DNA of 33,190 nucleotides from Olleya sp. (lineage in GTDB: Bacteria; Bacteroidota; Bacteroidia; Flavobacteriales; Flavobacteriaceae). A program made the position numbers and the translations under genes. Below are positions 8,515-16,021 of this stretch, piece by piece; the stretch's first letter is position 1, and each line of letters starts with the position of its first letter. The stretch is from NCBI GenBank assembly GCA_023300575.1, contig JALZUT010000049.1, positions 1-33,190 of the forward strand, read 5' to 3'. The notes beneath the pieces are model-generated. The model did no database searches. It had not been told where the DNA came from and saw nothing but the letters and a program-made list of their open reading frames with translations.

Positions 8515-8592
8515 TTAGCTTAATATTCGATAAAGCGAATTAAAAACTAGCCTTATATTTACGGTATCAAATAGTTGAGTTAAAACAATATT

Positions 8593-9417
8593 ATGAATTA
8601 CAAGAAAATGATAGGTTTAGGTGTTGCGGGCAATATTGCTGGTCACCTAGATCAGGCTGGAGAAGCTGTAGGGTTCTCAAAAGAAAAATTTGGAGAAAAG
8701 GATGCGCCAAAAGGAATGTTTCCATTTTATATTCCAGCAAAAACAGGTAAATGTACTCAAGTATTTCCATACTCTTCAAGTACAATTTCTATACCCACAA
8801 AAGGTGAAAACTTGCAAATTGAACCAGAGCTTGCAATTATATGCAGTATACAATATGAAAATAAATTAGTAAAGTCTCTTACACCTATTTCCTTTGGTGC
8901 TTTTAATGATTGTTCTATAAGAAAACTTGATGTGGATAAATTAAGTGAGAAAAAGAATTGGGGACCTAATTCTAAGGGGATAAGCGATACCATGCTTAAA
9001 ATTGATAAATTTTCAGCAGATGGTATATTGGGCAATTATAGTATCGTTGCCTATATGCGTAGAGATGGTGTTTTACATCCATATGGTCTGAACAGTGATA
9101 TTTGCGATTACAGCTATATCTATGAAGAACTTTTAAATTGGATGGTTTTAAAAATGAATACGCAACCAGACGAAGGACCTTTAGAATGCATAAAAGATCT
9201 TATAGAACTATCGGATTATCCTGATCACGCTGTAATTGGTATTGGAGCTACTAATTATACCGACTTCGGGAAAAAGAACTTTTTAAAAGCAGGTGATGAA
9301 GGTTTTGTGGTCGTATATTCGAGAGAAGATTATACTCTTCCTCAAATAGAAACGCTACTTAAATCAAATACGCATACAGGAGATAACATTTCTATACTCC
9401 ATCAAACCTTTCGCTAA
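8593..9417 (+). CDS. DUF5718 family protein (FAH-like)
   Basis: This 274-residue soluble protein matches, as I recall it, the DUF5718 family. The conserved N-terminus is GLGVAGNIAGHLDQAGEA, followed by APKGMFPFYIP. The segment LQIEPELAIICSIQYE resembles the acidic metal-binding strand of fumarylacetoacetate-hydrolase-fold enzymes, and the later GVLHPYGLNSDICDYSYIYEELLNW would fit that fold. The biochemical function is unknown to me, and an FAH-like hydrolase or isomerase is only suggested. The start ATG at 8593 gives the conserved N-terminus. It stands alone, divergent from fumC. Confidence 0.7.
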   Translation: MNYKKMIGLGVAGNIAGHLDQAGEAVGFSKEKFGEKDAPKGMFPFYIPAKTGKCTQVFPYSSSTISIPTKGENLQIEPELAIICSIQYENKLVKSLTPISFGAFNDCSIRKLDVDKLSEKKNWGPNSKGISDTMLKIDKFSADGILGNYSIVAYMRRDGVLHPYGLNSDICDYSYIYEELLNWMVLKMNTQPDEGPLECIKDLIELSDYPDHAVIGIGATNYTDFGKKNFLKAGDEGFVVVYSREDYTLPQIETLLKSNTHTGDNISILHQTFR

Positions 9418-9501
9418 TCACATCTTTTAATTAAATTAGTTAGAAATTAATAGATCTTGTGCTATGCATAAGTTACCTAATTACTAGGTTAATAAATAAT
9501 A

Positions 9502-9809
9502 GACACAACTAACGTTGCTATTATATTTGCTGTTTTTGGTGGGTTTTCCTTTTTACTACAATTCAAGATATCGCAAAGTACATATTCAGTAAACCTCTAA
9601 AAAAAGATCTTTACGTGAAATTAGACTGGTATTTTGAACATTTTACTATAATGTGTATTTCTTTTATTGCTTCAGTTACAGCATTTACTTTAATTCAGGA
9701 TATATTTGGAGATAATACACTTAATTTCCTTATGCCAACAGTTATTGGAACCGTACTTATTGTTATTGCGACAAAATTTTATAAAAAGAAACTAATTAAT
9801 AAAGCATAG
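9502..9809 (+). pseudogene. C-terminal remnant of a DUF2306-like multi-pass membrane protein
   Basis: The ORF track gives 64 residues from a GTG at 9615 (MKLDWYFEHFTIMCISFIASVTAF). The same frame continues upstream as IQDIAKYIFSKPLKKDLYV, with no start codon. Before that, a different frame encodes TNVAIIFAVFGGFSFLLQ, a membrane helix that fits the preceding helix of the same family. The pattern (helix, PxxKDxYLxxHLxRM-like linker, SYIAAVTAFLV-like helix, PTVIGTPLI-like helix) matches the C-terminal half of DUF2306-like flavobacterial proteins. A frameshift near 9545-9560, stops just upstream and no N-terminal half indicate a decayed gene. A reading from 9615 as a tiny two-helix protein is possible but less likely. 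Confidence 0.6.
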
Positions 9810-9923
9810 TTTACTATTAATGTGTAAAACTTAATAATGCTTCTATCCTAACACAAACACGTCAAGCTAAGCAACCAAAAACGATCTTTATTAATAAGTC
9901 TGTTAATAATTTTAAGGATTGTA

Positions 9924-9954
9924 TTGTATAAAAAACAAGTTTGCTTTATCTTTG
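9924..9954 (+). promoter_or_regulatory. Bacteroidota-type promoter for the 55-residue membrane protein
   Basis: TTG (9924-9926) is followed by 20 nt and TATCTTTG (9947-9954), a full match to the TAnnTTTG -7 box at ideal spacing. Transcription would begin near 9960. This shows that the upstream TTG start offered by the ORF track at 9941 lies inside the promoter. Confidence 0.7.
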
Positions 9955-9985
9955 CAGTAATATAAAACACCAAACAAAACGCATT

Positions 9986-10153
9986 ATGTTCGAATTTGAC
10001 CAATATTTAGGCTTTTTAGCATTTTTAACTATCTTAACCATAGGGTTTTGGTTAATGATTTTTTTATTAACTTTTGTAATACCTTATTGGATTGGTGGAA
10101 GTTTAATTGAGCGTTTAAACGAAATTAAAGAAGAGAAAAAAGCTAAGAAATAA
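9986..10153 (+). CDS. Small single-helix membrane protein, unknown function
   Basis: This is a 55-residue protein starting at the internal ATG (MFEFDQYLGFLAFLTI). The track start at 9941 is rejected because it falls in the -7 box of a very good promoter. The protein has a hydrophobic stretch (residues about 8-38, which could be one long helix or a re-entrant pair), then WIGGSLIERLNEIKEEKKAKK, an amphipathic, charged and probably cytoplasmic tail. I do not recognise a family. It is monocistronic, with a strong promoter upstream and a clean terminator downstream, which suggests it is a real and possibly well-expressed gene. Confidence 0.7.
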   Translation: MFEFDQYLGFLAFLTILTIGFWLMIFLLTFVIPYWIGGSLIERLNEIKEEKKAKK

Positions 10154-10222
10154 TGCTTTTTCTATAAAGATAATCGACTAAGCAAAACTTGACATCGACT
10201 AACTTGGTTAAGTTTTAAATCT

Positions 10223-10256
10223 AAAAAGGGAAACTCTATGAGTTTCCCTTTTTTTT
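10223..10256. terminator. Bidirectional intrinsic terminator
   Basis: AAAAAGGGAAACT and AGTTTCCCTTTTT pair around a CTATG loop and end in a T-run. It lies between the small membrane protein gene and the convergent barrel gene. Confidence 0.85.
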
Positions 10257-10319
10257 ACAAATACTTTTTAACAAGAGTAATCACTTGCCTATTGAAGACT
10301 GATTACTGTTAATTATAAT

Positions 10320-12728
10320 TTACCCTTCAAAATCGTCATTACCACCATAATCACCTCTTTGTACACGTTTCTTTTTCTGATTAAATCTGTAAGTAAAAGC
10401 TAGGTTAAAACTACGCTCTCTCCATTGAAACTCGCTTTCTGCAAAAAACGTTGGAGTAGTGTTAGTTTGCATACGTTTACGACTGTTAAATAAATCATTT
10501 ACATTAAAAGATAAAGACGCTCTTTCTTTAAATAAGTCTTTACTAAAGGCTAAAGTAGTTGTAAAAATACCTTGATTTACGGTTTGAGCATTTGCATTTG
10601 GACCCCTGTAATTAAGACTAGTTTGCCAATCTATTTCGCCAGGTAATGTATATTTATTATTGATACGTGCAAACCAACTGTTATTAGTGTTATCTAGAGA
10701 TAAACCATTTGGTGTAGTACCATTAATTTCGTTTTGAAAAAAGTTAAAATTACCATTTACTCTCCATTTTTTATATGGATTATAAGTTAAAGTAAATTCA
10801 AAACCATATCTATCTTCTGTAGCTAGATTAATTGGAGTACGTTGTATGATTGGTAATTCTTCTCCACCAACAATTGCAGTCTGTCCTGTATCAAAACTTA
10901 CAAAACTAAAAACATCTGTTGCATGTGCATAATAAATAGAAGAGTTAAATGTAAACTTACCAAATCGTTTTAAATAACCTAAATCAAACTGTCCAGAATA
11001 ACTAGGATTTAAATTAGGGTTTCCTTGAAAAAAATTAGTAACACTTGATCTAGAAGGGAAAGGATTTAGAAAACGTCCTCTTGCTCTACGTAAGCGTCTT
11101 GCAAAACCTAAGGTTAGATTTTCTCTTTCGCTAAACTCATAATTTAAATTAACTGTTGGAAATAGGCCTGTAAAGTTACGCTTATTAAAATCACCTGTTG
11201 TGGGTTGATCTATGGTTAATTGTGTGTTTTCTAGTCGTAAACCTAGTAAGTATGAAAACTTACCAAACTTACTGCCATACTGGCTATAAACAGCAGTTAA
11301 ATACTCTCTAAAGTTAAGTACGTTGGATAAATCGGTACTTAATTGAAATGTATTAGTATTTGTGTCTAAAAATTCTACTGAAAAATCTGTAGAAGTTGTA
11401 TTGTAATTTCCGCGATATCCAACTTCAAATTGACTATTCTCTCCAATAGGTAAAACATAATCTGTTTGTAATAAAATTTGTCTTTGGTCTTCTAAAGTCG
11501 CTACACGTTCTGAAACGATGTCATCAACCTCTACTAAAGAGTTTTCGTTTTCTGAGCTGTCTTCATATTGAAAATCAAACGTAAGTACGTGACCACTATC
11601 ACTAAAATTTTTCTGAAAATTTAAAGCATATTGTATAGTCTTATCATCTTCAAACTCTGGATCTAAACGTACTGTCGAGGACAATAAATTTCGATTAGAA
11701 TCAAATTGTTCTAATAGATTTTTAGTGTTACTTTCGTTATTACTATCTCTATATAAAAATGAAGTTGTTAATGAAGCAGAATCGTTTACATACCATTCTA
11801 CACCAAAATTAGAAGTCAAACCCTTTCTAATACGATCAAAATCATTACTTTCATCTAAAAAATTACCAGTTGATACAAATTGTGTTGACGAGTTTGAGTT
11901 ACCAGGAGACTCTCTATAACTGTAACCGGATGTACTAAATATATTAACGTCACCTGTTCTGTAATTGATATTTCCGTTAATGCCTGCTGAAGGGTTGTAT
12001 CCTAGATTAGTTGTTATAGCACCATTTAACCCTTGAAGTTTACTACGCTTTAAGATAATGTTTAATATACCTGCTGTACCTTCTGACTCATAACGTGCAG
12101 ATGGAGAAGTGATAACTTCGATTTTTTCTATAGATTCTGCAGGAAGTTGTCGTAAAGCGTCTGTCGAGTTTAAACCAACTAGTCCAGATGGTTTACCGTT
12201 TATTAAAATTCTAACGTTATCATTTCCACGTAAAGCAACATTACCTTCTACATCTACAGAAACGGATGGAACATTATCTAAAACATCACTTACTGTTCCA
12301 CCACGAACAGTTAAATCTTTACCTACATTATATATTTTTTTATCTAGTCGTATTTCTACAGTTGTTTTTTCTGCAACAATTTCTACTTCGTCTAATGCTT
12401 GTGCATCAATACTTAAAAGAGTTGAACCTAAATTCTCGTTTTTGGCAATTAATTTATTTTCAATTATTTGTGTTTCAAAACCAATAAACTCATAACTAAT
12501 AGTGTATGATCCATTGTCTACTTCAATTTTGTAGTTTCCGTTAAGGTCTGTAATACCTCCAGTTATTTTAGAAGGGTCTTTTGTGTCTTTAAAGACTATA
12601 GTTGCATATTCTAAAGGCTGGTTGGTTTCTTTTTCCAGTATTTTTCCAGATATAGTGACTTGTTTTTGAGCAAAAACTAATACAGTAATTAAACAAAAGA
12701 GTAATGTAGTAAGTAATTGTTTTTTCAT
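10320..12728 (-). CDS. TonB-dependent-receptor-like outer-membrane beta-barrel protein
   Basis: This outer-membrane protein of about 802 residues has a signal peptide (MKKQLLTTLLFCLITVLVFAQ), then a carboxypeptidase-regulatory-like beta-sandwich (about residues 23-110, VTISGKILEKETNQPLEYATIVF). A plug-like domain follows (about 130-225: GGTVSDVLDNVPSVSVDVEGNVALRGNDNVRI, with SPSARYESEGTAGILNIILKR). The rest is a long barrel of the OMP_b-brl_3 type, ending FNLAFTYRF plus a charged tail. Such proteins take up or export ligands across the outer membrane, but the ligand is not predictable. No SusD-like gene is adjacent, which argues against a glycan-uptake locus. The track start (12755, TTG) lies in a -7-like box, so the ATG at 12728 giving the signal peptide is chosen. 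Confidence 0.88.
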   Translation of the reverse strand: MKKQLLTTLLFCLITVLVFAQKQVTISGKILEKETNQPLEYATIVFKDTKDPSKITGGITDLNGNYKIEVDNGSYTISYEFIGFETQIIENKLIAKNENLGSTLLSIDAQALDEVEIVAEKTTVEIRLDKKIYNVGKDLTVRGGTVSDVLDNVPSVSVDVEGNVALRGNDNVRILINGKPSGLVGLNSTDALRQLPAESIEKIEVITSPSARYESEGTAGILNIILKRSKLQGLNGAITTNLGYNPSAGINGNINYRTGDVNIFSTSGYSYRESPGNSNSSTQFVSTGNFLDESNDFDRIRKGLTSNFGVEWYVNDSASLTTSFLYRDSNNESNTKNLLEQFDSNRNLLSSTVRLDPEFEDDKTIQYALNFQKNFSDSGHVLTFDFQYEDSSENENSLVEVDDIVSERVATLEDQRQILLQTDYVLPIGENSQFEVGYRGNYNTTSTDFSVEFLDTNTNTFQLSTDLSNVLNFREYLTAVYSQYGSKFGKFSYLLGLRLENTQLTIDQPTTGDFNKRNFTGLFPTVNLNYEFSERENLTLGFARRLRRARGRFLNPFPSRSSVTNFFQGNPNLNPSYSGQFDLGYLKRFGKFTFNSSIYYAHATDVFSFVSFDTGQTAIVGGEELPIIQRTPINLATEDRYGFEFTLTYNPYKKWRVNGNFNFFQNEINGTTPNGLSLDNTNNSWFARINNKYTLPGEIDWQTSLNYRGPNANAQTVNQGIFTTTLAFSKDLFKERASLSFNVNDLFNSRKRMQTNTTPTFFAESEFQWRERSFNLAFTYRFNQKKKRVQRGDYGGNDDFEG

Positions 12729-12752
12729 GTCTTTTTTTAAGAAATAAGACCA

Positions 12753-12760
12753 CAAAAATA
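12753..12760 (-). promoter_or_regulatory. Candidate -7 box for the barrel gene
   Basis: TATTTTTG on the minus strand fits TAnnTTTG and lies about 25 nt before the chosen ATG. No convincing -33 element is visible. Confidence 0.35.
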
Positions 12761-12817
12761 CCCATAGGTTTAACTGTTAATGGTTAAAGCTATGTTAAAT
12801 AAAAATGAGTACTAGAT

Positions 12818-13189
12818 TTAAATGTTTTTTTGCGTAATGATATCAAAAACACGTGTTGCAGGAATACCTATAACTGCTTTTTCGCCATTAATGACTATTG
12901 GTCTTTCTATAATTTCTTGATATTCTATCATGATTTCAATTAGATTATCATCATTAAATTTATGACCATCATCTTCTAAAACTTGAAAATTATCTTTCCA
13001 GATTTTACTGTTTTTTCTTATCAAATCTTTTGGTTTTATATTTAAAAGCTTGATGATTTTTGTCAATTTAATCTTGTCTAAAGGCTTTTCTTCATATTTG
13101 ATGACTTCATGATCATGTTTAGAAGTTTCTAAAATTTTTAGACATGCGTTAGATTCTAACGATTCTGGGTTGTGATATATTACTATCAT
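12818..13189 (-). CDS. ArsC/Spx-fold protein lacking the catalytic cysteine
   Basis: This 123-residue thioredoxin-fold protein is clearly related to the ArsC-like gene just upstream (shared YHNP start, NIKPKDLIRKN and IERPIVINGEKAVIG). The redox loop differs: where the partner has NPRCSKSREGL, this protein has NPESLESNACL. Position 10 is Ser instead of Cys, and the nearest Cys is residue 16, on the first helix. The C-terminal GRPPE motif is also changed to GIPATRV, losing an Arg. It is therefore unlikely to be an arsenate reductase and may be a regulatory or diverged paralogue. It follows arsC by 42 nt, probably in the same transcript. The frame is intact, so it is not an obvious pseudogene. 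Confidence 0.8.
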   Translation of the reverse strand: MIVIYHNPESLESNACLKILETSKHDHEVIKYEEKPLDKIKLTKIIKLLNIKPKDLIRKNSKIWKDNFQVLEDDGHKFNDDNLIEIMIEYQEIIERPIVINGEKAVIGIPATRVFDIITQKNI

Positions 13190-13231
13190 AGTTTAAGGGA
13201 GGATATGGACTTGCTATTAATTAGTTTATTG

Positions 13232-13573
13232 TTATAGTATTGTTTTTATAAGCTCAGGAGGTCGTCCTATTATTGCTTTGTTATTATTAATTACAATTGG
13301 TCTTTCAATTAGTTTAGGATTACTAATTAAAATTACAATCACCTCATTATCAGTTAAGTATTTATTTTTAAAATCTGTTTTCCAGATTGCTTCATTTTTC
13401 CTTACTAAATTTAGTGGTTTTATATTTAAAAACGAAAGAATTTGAATTAATTCTTTTTCAGAAATAGGTGTTTCTAAATATTTAATGATTTCAAATTTTT
13501 GTCCTGATTGTTCTATGATTTTCAGACCTTCTCTAGATTTACTGCATCTTGGATTATGGTATATTTTAATCAT
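13232..13573 (-). CDS. arsC: ArsC family (glutaredoxin-type) arsenate reductase-like protein
   Basis: This is a 113-residue protein of the ArsC/Spx/YffB thioredoxin-fold family. It has the catalytic Cys10 in YHNPRCSKSREGLKI, then NIKPLNLVRKNEAIWK (the first anion-binding Arg region) and ERPIVINNNKAIIGRPPE (the conserved Arg pair). Canonical members reduce arsenate to arsenite with glutathione/glutaredoxin or a similar donor. Many chromosomal copies have no proven arsenate role. There is no ArsR, ArsB or Acr3 gene here, so an arsenic-resistance function is doubtful. It begins 3 nt after the prfB stop codon, indicating one transcript and probably coupled translation. Confidence 0.85.
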   Translation of the reverse strand: MIKIYHNPRCSKSREGLKIIEQSGQKFEIIKYLETPISEKELIQILSFLNIKPLNLVRKNEAIWKTDFKNKYLTDNEVIVILISNPKLIERPIVINNNKAIIGRPPELIKTIL

Positions 13574-13576
13574 TTA

Positions 13577-14687
13577 TTATAAGTTTTGATTGTCTACTGG
13601 TTTTTGTCCCATCATCATTAAATAAGCTTTCAAAAAAGGCTGAATATAACCATCCATTACTGCATCAACATTTCCAGTTTCATGACCACTTCTTACATCT
13701 TTTACAAGTTTGTAAGGATGCATTACGTAATTACGAATTTGACTTCCCCATTCTATTTTCATTTTACCAGCCTCTATATCATCACGCTGAGCAAGTTGCT
13801 TTTGCAATTCAATTTCATAGAGTTGCGATTTTAGCATTTGCATAGCTCTAGATCTATTATCATGTTGAGATCTAGTTTCTGAACATGATATTTGAATACC
13901 ACTAGGTTTATGTGTTAATTGCACCTTGGTTTCTACTTTATTTACATTTTGTCCACCAGCACCACTTGATCTTGCTGTAACAATCTCTATATCTGCAGGA
14001 TTAATATCTATTTCGATAGTATCATCAACTAAAGGATACACGTAAACTGAAGCAAAACTAGTGTGTCGTTTTGCATTACTATCAAAAGGAGAAATACGCA
14101 CAAGTCTGTGTACACCGTTTTCTCCCTTTAACCAACCAAAAGCAAAATCGCCTTCAATTTCTAAGGTTACGGTTTTGATTCCTGCAACATCGCCTCCTTG
14201 TAAATTAAGTTCCTTAACTTTAAAACCATTTTTTTCGGCATACATCAAATACATGCGCATTAGCATATTTGCCCAATCACAACTTTCTGTACCACCAGCC
14301 CCAGCAGTTATCTGAAGCACAGCACTTAAGCTATCACCTTCTTCCGACAACATGTTTTTAAACTCTAAATCTTCAATTAAAGTTTCTGCTTTTTCAAAAC
14401 GGTTTTCAACATCTGTTAAAGTAGCTTCGTCTTCTTTGTAAAACTCATAAATAACTTCTAAATCCTCAACAAGACTTCTAGATTTTTCAAAATCATCAAT
14501 CCATTTTTTCTTTTCTCTAATAGAACGCATTACTAGCTCTGCAGCTTTTGAGTCGTTCCAAAATTCGGGATCAAAAGTAAGTTCTTCTTCATTTTGAAGC
14601 GCCACTTTTTTAGCATCTAAGTCAAAGATATTGCCTTAAGGAATTAAGGCGTGTATTAAGTGTTTTAATATTATCTGTAGTTATCAT
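13577..14687 (-). CDS. prfB: Peptide chain release factor 2, with +1 programmed frameshift
   Basis: RF2 ends translation at UGA and UAA. The track ORF (from 14605) has the RF2 landmarks: [17 protein letters not shown], the SPF tripeptide for stop recognition ([12 protein letters not shown]) and [14 protein letters not shown] with the peptidyl-hydrolysis GGQ. The true start lies upstream in another frame. ATG at 14687 gives a 21-codon leader ending in R-Q-Y-L, then TGA at 14622-14624. The junction reads TAT CTT TGA C, the classic RF2 shift site. A +1 slip on CTT reads GAC and joins DLDAKK to the main ORF, giving a protein of about 369 residues, normal for RF2. The 3' end is 3 nt from arsC. ltaE is divergent. 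Confidence 0.95.
14621..14650 (-). promoter_or_regulatory. prfB recoding site with upstream hairpin
   Basis: The shift sequence CTTTGAC (14627-14621) is preceded by AGGCAATAT, where the Shine-Dalgarno-like element is reduced to AAGG compared with the AGGGGG of Escherichia coli. GCCTTAA (14650-14644), TTCC and TTAAGGC (14639-14633) form a perfect 7-bp hairpin that contains this AAGG and ends 5 nt before the CTT codon. Confidence 0.8.
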
Positions 14688-14708
14688 ATCATATAATAGT
14701 CAATAAAA

Positions 14709-14716
14709 CAAAAATA
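14709..14716 (-). promoter_or_regulatory. Candidate -7 box for prfB
   Basis: TATTTTTG on the minus strand lies about 22 nt before the prfB start. A TTTC at 14738-14735 could be a weak -33 element at an 18-nt spacing. Confidence 0.35.
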
Positions 14717-14785
14717 GAATTATTACTAGAATAAGAAAGGTATTTACCAACTTATTTTATAGTTTTATACTGAAAATTTTATACT

Positions 14786-15805
14786 ATGATAATTGATTTA
14801 AGAAGTGATACTGTAACCAAGCCTAACAAAGACATGTTAGAGGCTATGATGCAAGCCAAAGTTGGTGATGATGTTTATAAAGAAGACGAAACGGTTAATG
14901 AATTAGAAACCAAGATAGCAAATATGTTTGGTAAATCTCATGGTTTGTTTTTTCCTAGCGGAAGTATGGCCAATCAAGCAGCTATAAAACTGCATACAAA
15001 TCCAGGAGATCAAGTCATTTGCGATAAATACGCACATATTTATAATTATGAAGGAGGAGGCGCGTCATTTAATAGTGGTGTGTCCTGTAAATTAATAGAT
15101 GGACAAAGAGGGATGTTTACAGCAGATCAAGTAGACGAAGCTATTAATCCTCCAGATTTTTATCACAGTCCGCTTACCAAATTAGTGGAAATAGAAAACA
15201 CAACTAATAAAGGAGGAGGAGCGTGTTGGGATTTTAACGAAATCCTAAAAATTAAAACAATTGCAAAAAATAATGGTTTAGGATATCATTTAGATGGTGC
15301 ACGATTATGGAATGCTTTAGTTGCTAAAAATGAAACAGCAAAACAATATGGAGATGCTTTTGATACTATCTCGGTTTGCTTAAGTAAGGGGTTAGGATGT
15401 CCAATAGGGTCTGTTTTAGTTGGTGACAAAGCACTTATGCAAAACGCTATGCGAATAAGAAAGATTTTTGGAGGAGGAATGAGACAAGTCGGTTTTTTAG
15501 CTGCAGCTGGACTTTACGCTTTAGATCATAATATAGAGCGATTGAAAGAGGATCACTTAAAAGCTAAAGAATTAGAGTTTGCATTAAATAACGGTAGTTT
15601 TGTTAAAAAAGTTGAGCCAGTGGAAACTAATATTGTAATCTTTGAGCTTAATAAAAAATATTCAGAAAACCAGTTTTTAAAGTCACTTTCTGATAAAAAA
15701 ATTAAAATTATAGGAATGGGAAGTAATAAATTAAGGTTAGTAACTCATTTGGATTATTCTGAAAATCAACACGATAAAGTTTTAAATACTCTAAAAAAGC
15801 TATGA
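14786..15805 (+). CDS. ltaE: Low-specificity L-threonine aldolase
   Basis: This 339-residue fold-type I PLP enzyme cleaves L-threonine or L-allo-threonine to glycine and acetaldehyde. It carries the conserved start DLRSDTVTKP, the cofactor-loop segment FFPSGSMANQ (about residues 56-63), HLDGARLWNA (Asp170 and Arg173 near the PLP ring) and the Schiff-base Lys201 in SVCLSKGLGCPIGS. Length and motifs are complete. It is a monocistronic gene divergent from prfB. No TAnnTTTG promoter is obvious in the short upstream gap. Confidence 0.93.
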   Translation: MIIDLRSDTVTKPNKDMLEAMMQAKVGDDVYKEDETVNELETKIANMFGKSHGLFFPSGSMANQAAIKLHTNPGDQVICDKYAHIYNYEGGGASFNSGVSCKLIDGQRGMFTADQVDEAINPPDFYHSPLTKLVEIENTTNKGGGACWDFNEILKIKTIAKNNGLGYHLDGARLWNALVAKNETAKQYGDAFDTISVCLSKGLGCPIGSVLVGDKALMQNAMRIRKIFGGGMRQVGFLAAAGLYALDHNIERLKEDHLKAKELEFALNNGSFVKKVEPVETNIVIFELNKKYSENQFLKSLSDKKIKIIGMGSNKLRLVTHLDYSENQHDKVLNTLKKL

Positions 15806-16021
15806 GTATTTCAATAAATAGTTTAACAGATGTTAAATATAAATCTCATAGCAATGATTCTTAATCGGAAATATACTACACTTTGTCGAAATGTTAACTC
15901 AATTTTAAGAATTAGTGCTTGTATTTGTTTGATATGTTTTTTTTTTGCATGAAATTAGTAGACGATCATTATTTGGTTCGGCTATGTACGTTTAATAAAT
16001 AACCATTTAAATTAACAAGAA

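Noticed and set aside
9941-9985. Upstream start (MLYLCSNIKHQTKRI) of the 70-residue ORF
   Set aside because: The TTG start lies between and within the promoter elements at 9924-9954, before the predicted transcription start.
12109-12495. 128-residue plus-strand ORF and the overlapping 73-residue ORF at 12266
   Set aside because: Both are shadows of the N-terminal part of the barrel gene, with low-complexity Ser/Leu/Phe composition.
13232-13573. An arsenic-resistance operon
   Set aside because: No ArsR, Acr3/ArsB or other arsenic gene is present, and arsC follows prfB. Only the family call is supported.
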